From contig NZ_CP125296.1 of NCBI RefSeq assembly GCF_030412785.1, positions 930,001 through 994,000 on the forward strand: DNA of 64,000 nt, in the 5' to 3' direction. The notes under the pieces were generated by a model. That model was given only the letters and a program-made list of their open reading frames with translations. It was not told the DNA's origin and did not search any database. Source of the DNA: Paraburkholderia sabiae. GTDB lineage: Bacteria; Pseudomonadota; Gammaproteobacteria; Burkholderiales; Burkholderiaceae. Of the stretch, positions 46,947 through 57,047 are shown piece by piece (the stretch's first letter is position 1; every line of letters starts with the position of its first letter). Made by a program: the position numbers and the translations under genes.

Positions 46947-48499
46947 CCTGCCTCCTCCACTGATGTGGTCAGTTGATGTGTGTCTGGTTCAGGTGATGCC
47001 GCGTCGTCAGCGGCGCGCCGTTGCTGGCGCTCCCGCTCGCGCGCGGCGGCGAGCGTCCCGGCGAGATGACCGACCATGCGGGCGCGCGCTTCCATGTCCG
47101 GCTCGAAGCGCATGCGCCAGCGGTCCGCGTCGGTCAGGCTTTGATGCATGAACACCAGCACGCGATGCAGCGGATACGACTCGTCGCGCAACGGCAGCAA
47201 CACGCGCCGCTGCGCATGACGATTGAGGATGACGGCGCGCCGCACATCGGGCGATGCATGTTGTGCGAGGCGCGCGAGCGTCGCCTGCGGCGTGCAGCGA
47301 TGGCGCGCGACGGCCGCCAGCACGTCGATATCGGCGTCCTGCAAGAGCCGGTGCAGCACGGCGCCGGGCAGTTCGTCGCGCAACGCGACGCCTGCGCGGA
47401 CCCACGCTACCGCGTCGTTTGCCAGCAGCGTGACGAGCGTCATCGGACAAGCCGGATGTCGCGTGACCGAGCGGCGCACGTCGGCCTCGCGGTCGCGGGC
47501 GAGCCGGTCGAGCCAGCTGCGCGGACAGGCGCGGTTGCGCGCGAGACTGCTGCGCACCCACACGTCGCCGTCGCTGGCGAGCCACTCCACGACCTTGAGG
47601 GGAAGATCGTCGCGCACGGCGACCGCGCGCCTGACGAGCGTATCCGCGTCGAAGCACAGCAGGATCAGCGCGCCTGCGGGTGTCGCCGGATTGGTGGCGG
47701 CCGCGCGACGCACGACCGGGTCGTCGTCGCGTGCGAGCGCGGTCAGGATTTCGCCCGTCGTGCGCACGTTCGAAGCAAGGCTGCGCCGCTCCGCGCCCGA
47801 CGCCGGGACCGTGCGCAACAGTTCGTTCGGACACGCGCGATGACGCAGCACCTGAGCGCGCACGGCGCTTTCGTGCGTGTTTTGCCAAAGCTGGTGCAGC
47901 GTGCGGGCGTCGGTTGCGAAGTGAATCGCGAGCAGCCGTTGTAATGGCGCGATGCCACGGCCCGCCAGTTGCGCCAGCAAATCGGCTTGTACGCCGACGT
48001 TTTCGCACAGCGAGCGCAAAGTTTCGAGGCTGTCGGTGTGCGCTGCGATCTTCGCCAGCAGCGCGGGCGGCGCAAGCGGGTGTCGCGCGATCAGTTGCGC
48101 GAAGCGTTGCGCGTTCTGTTCGGGCATGGCCGCTTCGAGCGATGCCGCGAGCGTTTGCAGCCCTTCGGCGGGCGTGGCGGCATTGCGGGCGAGACGCGTC
48201 GCGAGCGTGCTGTCCGCGTCGGCGGTGGCGAGCGTGCAAAGCCGCGCGAGCACGGCAGGCGGCGCATACGGGCACGCCGCGAGCGCGAGCCGCTCGCTGC
48301 GCGCCCCGAACATGCGCGCTTCGAGCCGTTTGCGTTCCGCGCCGCCTGCGTGCGGATAGAGCATCGCGCACGCGAGTGCGTCGGGCGCGTCGAGTGCGAG
48401 CCGCACGAGTTCCCGCCAGTGGCGACGCAGCCGCGCGCCGTCGCGCGCAGCATTCGCTGCGTGCGGCGGGCTGTCGGCGTGACGGGCGGGGTTCGTCAT
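46943..48499 (-). CDS. LRV/HEAT-like repeat protein of unknown function in the tmd-etf operon
   Basis: A 518-residue alpha-repeat protein. From about residue 60 to 450 it contains repeats of roughly 24 residues with the pattern D-x-x-VRRAVA-x-x-P-x-x-P-x-x-x-L-x-x-LA, as in VRRAAATNPATPAGAL and VRSSLARNRACPRSW. This resembles leucine-rich-repeat-variant or HEAT proteins. No signal peptide or membrane segment and no N-terminal Fe-S cysteine cluster is evident. It overlaps etfB by ATGA and lies 21 bases after the Fe-S oxidoreductase gene. A chaperone or assembly role for the ETF or flavoprotein is a guess. Confidence 0.75.
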   Translation of the reverse strand: MTNPARHADSPPHAANAARDGARLRRHWRELVRLALDAPDALACAMLYPHAGGAERKRLEARMFGARSERLALAACPYAPPAVLARLCTLATADADSTLATRLARNAATPAEGLQTLAASLEAAMPEQNAQRFAQLIARHPLAPPALLAKIAAHTDSLETLRSLCENVGVQADLLAQLAGRGIAPLQRLLAIHFATDARTLHQLWQNTHESAVRAQVLRHRACPNELLRTVPASGAERRSLASNVRTTGEILTALARDDDPVVRRAAATNPATPAGALILLCFDADTLVRRAVAVRDDLPLKVVEWLASDGDVWVRSSLARNRACPRSWLDRLARDREADVRRSVTRHPACPMTLVTLLANDAVAWVRAGVALRDELPGAVLHRLLQDADIDVLAAVARHRCTPQATLARLAQHASPDVRRAVILNRHAQRRVLLPLRDESYPLHRVLVFMHQSLTDADRWRMRFEPDMEARARMVGHLAGTLAAARERERQQRRAADDAASPEPDTHQLTTSVEEAG

Positions 48500-48520
48500 G
48501 GCGCTTATAGGTAGTGTTGC

Positions 48521-50683
48521 TCAGGCGTCGGCCGTGACGCGGACATCGTCCGCGGGCGGCGCGTCGCCATCGACATCGACGAGGCTCTCGGCGATCAGCT
48601 CGATCAGCTCGCGCACGACGAAGCGTCCTTCGTAGCCGCTCGTCTTCAGCGCGTCTTCGAACATCGTCAGGTCTTTCGGGCAGGACACGACGAACACTTC
48701 CAGACCTTCGATGCCCGCCGCTTCCTTCATGCGGTTCTGCGACGGCTTTTCCTGTCCGACGGGATCGTTCATCCAGATACGGCCGCCGCCCGCGCCGCAG
48801 CAGAACGAGTTGTCGCGCGAGCGCTTCATGTCGACCAGTTCGCAGCCGAGCGCTTCGATGATCTGGCGCGGCGCGTCGTAGCCCTTGTTGAAGCGTCCGA
48901 GGTGACACGGATCGTGGAAGGTCACGCGATAGCCGAGCTTGCGCTTCGGGCGCAACCGGCCATCGGCGAGCATGCGAGCGACAAGACTCGTGTAGTGCTC
49001 GATCTCGAAGTGGCCGCCGAAGTCCGGGTACTCGTTGCGGATCGTGTTGTACGAGTGCGGGTCGGTGGTGACGATGCGGCGGAATTGCGACGAGCCGAGC
49101 GTCGCGATGTTCTGCGTCGCGAGCACTTCGTACAGGCCTTCTTCGCCGACGCGCCGCACATCGTTGCCCGCGTTCGCTTCGCCTTCGAACAGCAGGCCGA
49201 AATCGACATCCATATCGTGCAGCAGCGTCGCGAACGTCTGCGTGACACGCTGGTTGCGCGGATCGAACGATGCATAGTCGCCGACGAACCACAGCAGATC
49301 GACGGGCTCCTTGCGCGCATCCTTGATCGGGAAGGGCAGCGACTTGGTCCACGCGGCGCGCTTGCGCTTCGATTCGTTGAACGAGTTGCCGTTCTTGTGA
49401 ATGGCCTGCAAGGTCTTTTGCACCTGCGGCTCCATCTGGCCATCTTCGACGAGATTGCGGCGCAGCTGCACGATGATGGGCACGTGCTCGACGGCGACGG
49501 GGCAAATCTCCACGCACGCCATGCAGGTCCGGCACGACCAGACCGTTTCCATGAAGACCTGGCCGATATCCTTGCCGTGCACGTCGAGCTTGACCTCTTC
49601 GGGCAGCGTGTTTTTTTCCAGCGCATCGTTGGCGAATTCGCGCAGCGACAGAATCACGTCGCGCGGCGACAGCGGCGCGCCGACCGCGCGGGCGGGGCAC
49701 GCCTCATGGCAGCGGCCGCATTTCGTGCAGGCGTCGAGATTGAGCAAGTGCTTCCACGTGAAGTCGGTGATCGTCTTGTAGCCGGCGCGCGGCGCGTCGG
49801 CGTCGACTTTCGGCAGGCGCTGCGCCGCGAGCGGATCGCGCATCAGCAGCGAGCCGCTTGCCGTGAAGATGTGCTTGACCTTCGTGTACGGAATCAGCGC
49901 GATGAACGTCAGTGCGAGCGCGCCGTGAAACCACCACAGGCCCGTGCGCAACACGTACGCGGCCGATGCCGTGAGTCCCGCGCCGCGCAGGATTTCGGCG
50001 AGCAGCGCAGCGACAGGCGACCACCAGCGCGTATCCCAGACCACGGCGCGGTCCTGCAACCACACGAGGCGCAATCCGCTCAGCACGAAGCCTGTGATGC
50101 CGATCAGCACGAGCGACCACAGGAACGCCCAGTCTTCGCGCCGATAACCGCTGCGGTCGTAGTCGGGGTCGCCGGGCTTGCGATCGGGGCGCGCGTAATC
50201 GAGCTTCGGCGGCTTGATCCAGCCGCGCCGCACCATCATGTAGATCAGGCCGCCCACCAGCGACAGACCGGCGAGGTTCATCGCCAGCTTGAAGAACAGA
50301 TAGAAGTTGCCGTTCCAGAAGTGGAAGCCGAGAAAGCGCGCGGTGATGTCGTAGTCGACGGTGACGGTCGCCGTGCCGAGGAACAGCACTGCGAAGCCAT
50401 AGAAAATGAAGCGGTGCGCGCGACCGGCGGCCGGATCGCGACGCGCGATCGTGCGATGGCTCAGCACGACCTGCACCATCGCGCCGATTTGCTTGCGCAG
50501 ATCGATCGGGCCCGCCACGGGCTTGCCGCGCCGGTACTTGCGCACCTGAATGTAGACGCCCCACGCGAACGCGGCCATCGCGCCGACGCCTGCCAGATAG
50601 AACAGTACGATCGCGAACGTGGGGAAGCCCTCGAAGAGGATCCGGGTGACGTTGACGGGGTCGAAGTTCGCTGCGCTCGACAT
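48521..50683 (-). CDS. membrane Fe-S oxidoreductase, DgcB/EMO-like (probable ETF:quinone oxidoreductase)
   Basis: A 720-residue protein. The N-terminal 280 residues hold several hydrophobic segments (around 20-45, 90-110, 130-155, 190-215, 255-280) with histidines, as in NarI-type cytochrome b domains. Two [4Fe-4S] motifs follow, CTKCGRCHEACP and CRTCMACVEICP, then cysteine-rich CCG domains (HDPCHLG and FCCGAGGG). Such proteins (DgcB, EMO) are proposed to take electrons from ETF to quinone. Next to tmd and etfBA it likely completes the chain from trimethylamine. The start at 50683 begins MSSAANFDP. Confidence 0.85.
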   Translation of the reverse strand: MSSAANFDPVNVTRILFEGFPTFAIVLFYLAGVGAMAAFAWGVYIQVRKYRRGKPVAGPIDLRKQIGAMVQVVLSHRTIARRDPAAGRAHRFIFYGFAVLFLGTATVTVDYDITARFLGFHFWNGNFYLFFKLAMNLAGLSLVGGLIYMMVRRGWIKPPKLDYARPDRKPGDPDYDRSGYRREDWAFLWSLVLIGITGFVLSGLRLVWLQDRAVVWDTRWWSPVAALLAEILRGAGLTASAAYVLRTGLWWFHGALALTFIALIPYTKVKHIFTASGSLLMRDPLAAQRLPKVDADAPRAGYKTITDFTWKHLLNLDACTKCGRCHEACPARAVGAPLSPRDVILSLREFANDALEKNTLPEEVKLDVHGKDIGQVFMETVWSCRTCMACVEICPVAVEHVPIIVQLRRNLVEDGQMEPQVQKTLQAIHKNGNSFNESKRKRAAWTKSLPFPIKDARKEPVDLLWFVGDYASFDPRNQRVTQTFATLLHDMDVDFGLLFEGEANAGNDVRRVGEEGLYEVLATQNIATLGSSQFRRIVTTDPHSYNTIRNEYPDFGGHFEIEHYTSLVARMLADGRLRPKRKLGYRVTFHDPCHLGRFNKGYDAPRQIIEALGCELVDMKRSRDNSFCCGAGGGRIWMNDPVGQEKPSQNRMKEAAGIEGLEVFVVSCPKDLTMFEDALKTSGYEGRFVVRELIELIAESLVDVDGDAPPADDVRVTADA

Positions 50684-50765
50684 GGGCTCGTCCGTTGAAT
50701 GAGTAAAAAGGGGCCCCCGCCGCGGCATCTGCGATGCGCGTGGCGTCCTGCTTGCAGGGAAGGGC

Positions 50766-50820
50766 GGAGGAAGCCGGCGGGCTCGCCGGCCTCCGTGCCT
50801 GCGGGTGCGGCTTCGGCCGC
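50766..50820. repeat. two consecutive stable hairpins in the tmd-dgcB spacer
   Basis: The first has GGAGG at 50766-50770 pairing with CCTCC at 50790-50794 around CCGGCG-GGCT-CGCCGG at 50774-50789. The second is GCGGC-TTCG-GCCGC at 50807-50820, starting right after the tmd stop in the transcript. Neither is followed by a U-tract. They could stabilise the tmd mRNA or reduce read-through into the downstream genes. Confidence 0.65.
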
Positions 50821-50821
50821 G

Positions 50822-53038
<2,217 letters not shown>

Positions 53039-53129
53039 CTACCGGGACAAAGGCGGGGGCCGGTCATCGACCGTCGAACCCCGGACAGTTCTTGTACTTC
53101 GCTCTGCCTTTGTCTTTCTCGTGGTGACG

Positions 53130-53157
53130 GCACGCGCGCTTTTGTTTGCGCGTGCCG
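53130..53157. repeat. hairpin in the spacer between the GcvT-like gene and tmd
   Basis: GGCACGCGC at 53130-53138 pairs with GCGCGTGCC at 53149-53157 around a 10-base loop. It lies in the 188-base spacer on the 5' side of tmd in the operon transcript. No T-tract follows on the minus strand. Likely an mRNA processing or stability element. Confidence 0.6.
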
Positions 53158-53202
53158 CCGTATCGTGGGTAATGCGATAACGAATGCGGTAAGGACTGCG
53201 GG

Positions 53203-54315
53203 TCAGGCGGCGACGCGGGTGCGCAGGCGCATCGGGTCGTAGAACGGCGTCTTGCTGACGACGCCGCTGAACTTGCCGGCCGCGTCGCGAATCTCGACCT
53301 TGGTGCCGAGCGCCGTGTGATACGGCTTCAGGTGCACCATCGCGAGCGATTGCATCAGATAGCGGCTGAAAATCGAACTCGTCACGACGCCGACCTGCTC
53401 GTCGCCGATATAGATCGGCGAACCGGCGCTCACAGCCGCGTCGTGCTTGACCACCACGCCTGCCTGCTTCACGCGTTCCTTGCCGCGCGCCGCGAGCAAG
53501 GCCTGCTTGCCGACGTAGTCGCCTGCCTTGTCGACGTCGACCATCCAGTCGAGATTCAGCTCCCACGGCGTGGTGTCGCCTTCGGGCATGTCGAACGGAT
53601 AGAACAGCAGCGCGGCTTCGATGCGTGCGATTTCCAGCGACATCCACGACGCAGGCACGGCGCCGTGCGGCTTGCCCGCTTCGAGAATGCCGTCCCACAG
53701 CGCGACGGCGTCGGCGGCGGCGCACGACACTTCGAAGCCCTGTTCACCCGAATAGCCGCCGCGCGACACGATGATCTTGCGGCCGAACAGTTGCGTCTCG
53801 ACGTGCGCGAAGTAGGGCAGCTTGTTCAGTTCGATGCCGATGTGCGGCTGGAGAATGTCGGTCGAACGCGGACCTTGCAGCGACAGCATGTGAACGTCGA
53901 AGTCCTGGCGCCATTCGACGTTGCGCTTGTGCGCGGCGCGTTCGAGCAGCGTCTGCGTGGTGCCGCCGCCATGCGAAAGCCTGAAATGCTGCGGAGCGTC
54001 GTAGATCACCATCAGGTCGTCGCAGACGCCGCCGCGCTCGTCGACTTCGGCGGCGAGCCGCGCGGTGCCCGGCTTCATGCGGCTCACGTCGACGGCGCAG
54101 ATGCTGTCGATCACGGCGGCCGCATCGGGGCCCGACACGCGCACGATGTTGAGCGCGCTGATGTCGTAGAGGCCCGCTGCCGTGCGCACGGCCACCACGT
54201 CGTCATACGGATCGCCCGAGTAGTACCAGGGAATCGGCATGTCGTTCCAGGAGTCGCCATCGAGCTTCGAACCGAGCTCGCGATGACGGGCGTTGAGAAT
54301 GGATTGCCTTGTCAT
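53203..54315 (-). CDS. GcvT-like folate-dependent protein of the tmd/dmm cluster
   Basis: A 370-residue aminomethyltransferase-family protein: AGLYDISALNIVRVSGPDAAAVID near residue 50, FDVHMLSLQGPRS near residue 140, SRGGYSGEQGFEVSC near residue 200, and the C-terminal GVVTSSIFSRYLMQSLAMVHL. The fold binds H4F and captures methylene units from N-demethylation. A GcvT-type protein is part of the four-gene dimethylamine monooxygenase (dmmDABC/HODM) set, so this may be that subunit. It is, however, transcribed with tmd and could serve Tmd. The start at 54315 gives the usual family N-terminus. Confidence 0.82.
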   Translation of the reverse strand: MTRQSILNARHRELGSKLDGDSWNDMPIPWYYSGDPYDDVVAVRTAAGLYDISALNIVRVSGPDAAAVIDSICAVDVSRMKPGTARLAAEVDERGGVCDDLMVIYDAPQHFRLSHGGGTTQTLLERAAHKRNVEWRQDFDVHMLSLQGPRSTDILQPHIGIELNKLPYFAHVETQLFGRKIIVSRGGYSGEQGFEVSCAAADAVALWDGILEAGKPHGAVPASWMSLEIARIEAALLFYPFDMPEGDTTPWELNLDWMVDVDKAGDYVGKQALLAARGKERVKQAGVVVKHDAAVSAGSPIYIGDEQVGVVTSSIFSRYLMQSLAMVHLKPYHTALGTKVEIRDAAGKFSGVVSKTPFYDPMRLRTRVAA

Positions 54316-54464
54316 GATGTTTTCCCGAAAGTAGGACCCTTTGCTGGGCAATGACTGCGCGTCTGGTGATGCGAAGGCGGTGATATCGGACGGACTGGGT
54401 GCACCAGCGTCGATGAGCGCAAGTCTCTGCCGTTCAATTTCGCCCCACAATCGCCCGGTGGCAC

Positions 54465-54480
54465 TACCTCCCGGTGGGTA
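54465..54480. promoter_or_regulatory. candidate NarL-type 7-2-7 site, tmd-operon side
   Basis: TACCTCC-CG-GTGGGTA fits TACYNMT-NN-AKNRGTA with mismatches only at one arm-end base on each side. It starts 150 bases upstream of the GcvT-like start. It shares 13 of 16 bases with the site at 44201-44216. Confidence 0.6.
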
Positions 54481-54674
54481 GGCGCGGGTACTCCGGCTGC
54501 GCCGGCGTGAGAAGAAATCGAAGCCCGCGAGGGCCGATGCGAGACTGTACGTTTGCCGAAAGGCGTCGGTAAAAGAGGCGGGAGCGCCAATGCCGGCGCG
54601 GCTCGCGGCTGCGCGAGCGAGGCCTTTGCGAAGCGCGGAATGACGTGGCGGGCAGCGTCGTGCGCGCCAACCAT

Positions 54675-54690
54675 TACTGCCGGGGGACTA
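54675..54690. promoter_or_regulatory. candidate NarL-type 7-2-7 site, dmm-operon side
   Basis: TACTGCC-GG-GGGACTA has the 7-2-7 layout with a changed core base (CTA instead of GTA) in the right arm. It ends 127 bases upstream of the reductase start at 54817. Another heptamer, TACCCAC, overlaps its right end. Confidence 0.45.
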
Positions 54691-54816
54691 CCCACACCGA
54701 ATCATTGATAAGCGTTTTTTGCAGGCCGATGCTACTCCCATGAATGCAACGACGCGAAGGACAGGCAGCGCCTGTCACTCACGCCCACAGCTGAGACTCA
54801 TGGAGGTGTCGACGGC

Positions 54817-55773
54817 ATGAATGCTTCGAGAACGATCCCCGTGCGAGTCGCACGCGTCGAACCGGTGACGCAGGATGTGCGACGCTTTACGCTCGAATGC
54901 GCGAATGGAGGACGGCTTCCCGCGTATTCGGCGGGCAGCCATGTCGTCGTGACGATGCGCGGCAAGGAGCGCGTCTGGCGCAACGCCTATTCGCTCACGA
55001 CGCCCGCCGGTGCGCGCGACGCGTATCAGATCATGGTGCGGCGCGTGCCCCAGTCGCGCGGCGGTTCGGCCTTCATGCACAGCGAAGTGCGCGAAGGCAG
55101 CGAACTCGACATTTCGATGCCGTCGAACTTCTTCCCGATCGCGCGACGCGGCGCGAAGCACGTGATGATCGCGGGCGGCATCGGCCTCACGCCGTTCCTG
55201 TCGATGCTGCCCGAGCTGGCGCAGACGGGCGCGCGCGTCGAGATGCATCTGTGCTGCCGTCCTGAAGACGAGGCGTCGTTCGGCGAACTGGTCGCCAATC
55301 GTACGACGGGCGGTATCGCCATCTACACCGACCTGTGCGACGCGAACGAGCGCTTCGGCGCGATGCTCGCCGCGCAGCCGGCGGGCACGCATCTCTATAC
55401 CTGCGGACCGGAAGGCCTGATGAGCGGCGTCGCGAGCACGGCCCGCGCGCTGGGCTGGCCCGCGAGTCATTTCCATCAGGAGAGCTTCGGCGGCGGCTCG
55501 CACGGCGCGCCCTTTACGGCCGTGCTCGCGCAAAGCGGGCGCGAGGTCAAGGTGCGCAGCGACGAAAGCCTGCTCGAAGCGCTGGAGCGCGAAGGCGTGG
55601 ACGCCCCGTACATGTGCCGCGGCGGCGCATGCGGCACCTGCGCGCTCGACGTGCTCGAAGGCGAGCCCGATCATCGCGACTTCTGTCTCGGCGAGGCCGA
55701 GCGGGCCACGGGTTGTCAGATGCTGCCCTGTGTGTCGCGTGCGCGGGGCGAACGCCTCGTGCTGAACATCTAA
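54817..55773 (+). CDS. reductase component of dimethylamine monooxygenase (FMN/2Fe-2S, PDR/VanB family)
   Basis: A 318-residue phthalate-dioxygenase-reductase-type protein. The flavin-binding barrel carries WRNAYSLTTPAG near residue 55, the nicotinamide domain has MIAGGIGLTPFLSML near residue 115, and the C-terminal plant-type ferredoxin has CRGGACGTC plus a distal Cys (LPCVS). It should pass NAD(P)H electrons to the heme subunit encoded 15 bases downstream. It opens the plus-strand dmm operon, facing away from the GcvT-like gene. Confidence 0.88.
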   Translation: MNASRTIPVRVARVEPVTQDVRRFTLECANGGRLPAYSAGSHVVVTMRGKERVWRNAYSLTTPAGARDAYQIMVRRVPQSRGGSAFMHSEVREGSELDISMPSNFFPIARRGAKHVMIAGGIGLTPFLSMLPELAQTGARVEMHLCCRPEDEASFGELVANRTTGGIAIYTDLCDANERFGAMLAAQPAGTHLYTCGPEGLMSGVASTARALGWPASHFHQESFGGGSHGAPFTAVLAQSGREVKVRSDESLLEALEREGVDAPYMCRGGACGTCALDVLEGEPDHRDFCLGEAERATGCQMLPCVSRARGERLVLNI

Positions 55774-55788
55774 CACTAGGGGGACCTC

Positions 55789-56859
55789 ATGGCAATCGAC
55801 TTCAAGACGGATGAAACCTTCCGCGACACCTTCACGTTTCGCAACAGCGACGAGGCGATCCTGCGTTTTCCGTTTCCGTTCCCCGAAGACGCGTACATGT
55901 ACTCGATCAATATCGAGCCGCATGTGAAGGAAGGCAACTCGCCCGTGTTCCTGTCGACTTTCGACATCGACGAGCACTACGTGGCCGAGTGCCGCGACCG
56001 CGCGCTGACGCTCGAACGCGATCCGTTGCGCTGTCAGGTGCTGGACCACATGGGGCCGGCGCAATGGGACACGCTCGAACTGATCATGGAAAGTCTCGCG
56101 GAAGACTACCCCGAGCATTTTTCGCTGACACGTAACGGCGATCAATGGACGTGGATCAACCGTCCGCTCGGTCTCGAACAGACCTTCACGTTCGGCGATG
56201 CGAGCACGCTGCCGTGTTCACCGTTCGAATATGTCACGCGTCAGGCGCAGGGCGACTACGTGCTGATCGATCAGCGCGACGACAACCTGTTCATGGACGG
56301 CGGCATGGTCACGACCCAGGCGGACTGGTCGCTCGACTTCGATCTCGGCATGAACTTCATGGAATGGCACGGCCCGGTGCCCCTCGCGCATCAGGCAGGC
56401 ATCTTCGAGCGCGCGCTGAAGTTCCTGCTGCGCCTGCAACTGGGCGCGCCCGTGCGCCGCCTGAACTGGACGATGACGGTGAATCCGCGCCTCGATACGT
56501 CGCCTGAGCATTACCACGAATGGGGCCGCGACCGCGCGAGCGTGACGCCGGAGAACGTCGGCGACAAGCTGCATCTGCGCGTGGAATTGCAGACGCTGTT
56601 CCGCCTGCCGCGCAGCAACGCAATTCTCTTTTGCGTGCGCTGCTATCTGATCGGTGTCGGCGAACTGGCGCGCGTGCCGAAGTGGGGCAAGCGCCTGCAT
56701 CGTGTGCTGTCGACGCTGCCGCCGGAGCTTGCCGATTACAAGGGCATCACGCGCTACCGGCAGACGGCCATCGAATACCTTGCGCCGCTCGACGATGGCA
56801 GCGCGCTGTCGAAGGGCACGCATCCCGAGGTCGAGCGGCTCGGGGTGGAAGTCGACTAG
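55789..56859 (+). CDS. heme-dependent oxidative N-demethylase, alpha-type subunit (former DUF3445)
   Basis: A 356-residue protein of the HODM alpha-subunit family, a PAS-like heme protein in which the heme activates O2 to demethylate secondary amines. Visible stretches are LRFPFPFPEDAYMYSINIEPH near the N-terminus and RLNWTMTVNPRLDTSPEHYHEWGRD near residue 225, split here only for description. With the reductase, GcvT-like protein and DmmA it forms the dimethylamine monooxygenase that converts dimethylamine to methylamine. An AGGGGGA site precedes the start. Confidence 0.87.
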   Translation: MAIDFKTDETFRDTFTFRNSDEAILRFPFPFPEDAYMYSINIEPHVKEGNSPVFLSTFDIDEHYVAECRDRALTLERDPLRCQVLDHMGPAQWDTLELIMESLAEDYPEHFSLTRNGDQWTWINRPLGLEQTFTFGDASTLPCSPFEYVTRQAQGDYVLIDQRDDNLFMDGGMVTTQADWSLDFDLGMNFMEWHGPVPLAHQAGIFERALKFLLRLQLGAPVRRLNWTMTVNPRLDTSPEHYHEWGRDRASVTPENVGDKLHLRVELQTLFRLPRSNAILFCVRCYLIGVGELARVPKWGKRLHRVLSTLPPELADYKGITRYRQTAIEYLAPLDDGSALSKGTHPEVERLGVEVD

Positions 56860-56913
56860 ACGAAGTTTGCGAGGGGCATACGCGTTAAACGATCTACGCC
56901 GTTAAACAAGCAA

Positions 56914-56937
56914 AAAGCAACCACAAAAGCAACCACA
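56914..56937. repeat. tandem duplication of a 12-bp unit upstream of the permease
   Basis: AAAGCAACCACA occurs twice without a gap (56914-56925 and 56926-56937). Just upstream CGTTAAAC is repeated at 56883 and 56900, 17 bases apart. Both lie in the 188-base gap between the HODM gene and the permease. They may be operator half-sites or chance duplications. Confidence 0.7.
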
Positions 56938-57047
56938 AGCTGTTGCAGTGTTTCCTTCCCGCGTTCGCGCCGTCGAGGCGCGGGGCGGGTGCTTTCACGC
57001 GGAACGATTCCCACAATCGGTATTCCACCGGAAAAAGGACGACAGTT

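Larger units (their letters stand above)
54316..54816. promoter_or_regulatory. 501-base divergent control region between tmd and dmm operons
   Basis: No credible gene is seen here; a 127-codon minus-strand frame lacks coding character and a ribosome-binding site. The region holds several NarL-like heptamers: the inverted repeats at 54465-54480 and 54675-54690, plus single TACTCCG (54489), TACCCAC (54689) and TACTCCC (54733). A near-perfect GGAGGT ribosome-binding site lies before 54817. I found no sigma-54 element with the right 10-base GG-GC spacing. Confidence 0.6.

Noticed and set aside
47007..49700. 897-codon minus-strand frame spanning the repeat protein and Fe-S protein genes
   Set aside because: Out of frame with both real genes and extremely Arg-rich; the in-frame products show clear repeats and cysteine motifs.
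54415..54440. Possible sigma-54 promoter (minus-strand GGCAGAGACTTGC) upstream of the GcvT-like gene
   Set aside because: The GG and GC elements are 9 rather than 10 bases apart and the -24 element is weak, so it does not meet the usual requirement.
54312..54695. Possible small gene in the tmd-dmm intergenic region
   Set aside because: No ribosome-binding site, no family features, and the region carries dense regulatory-type repeats instead.
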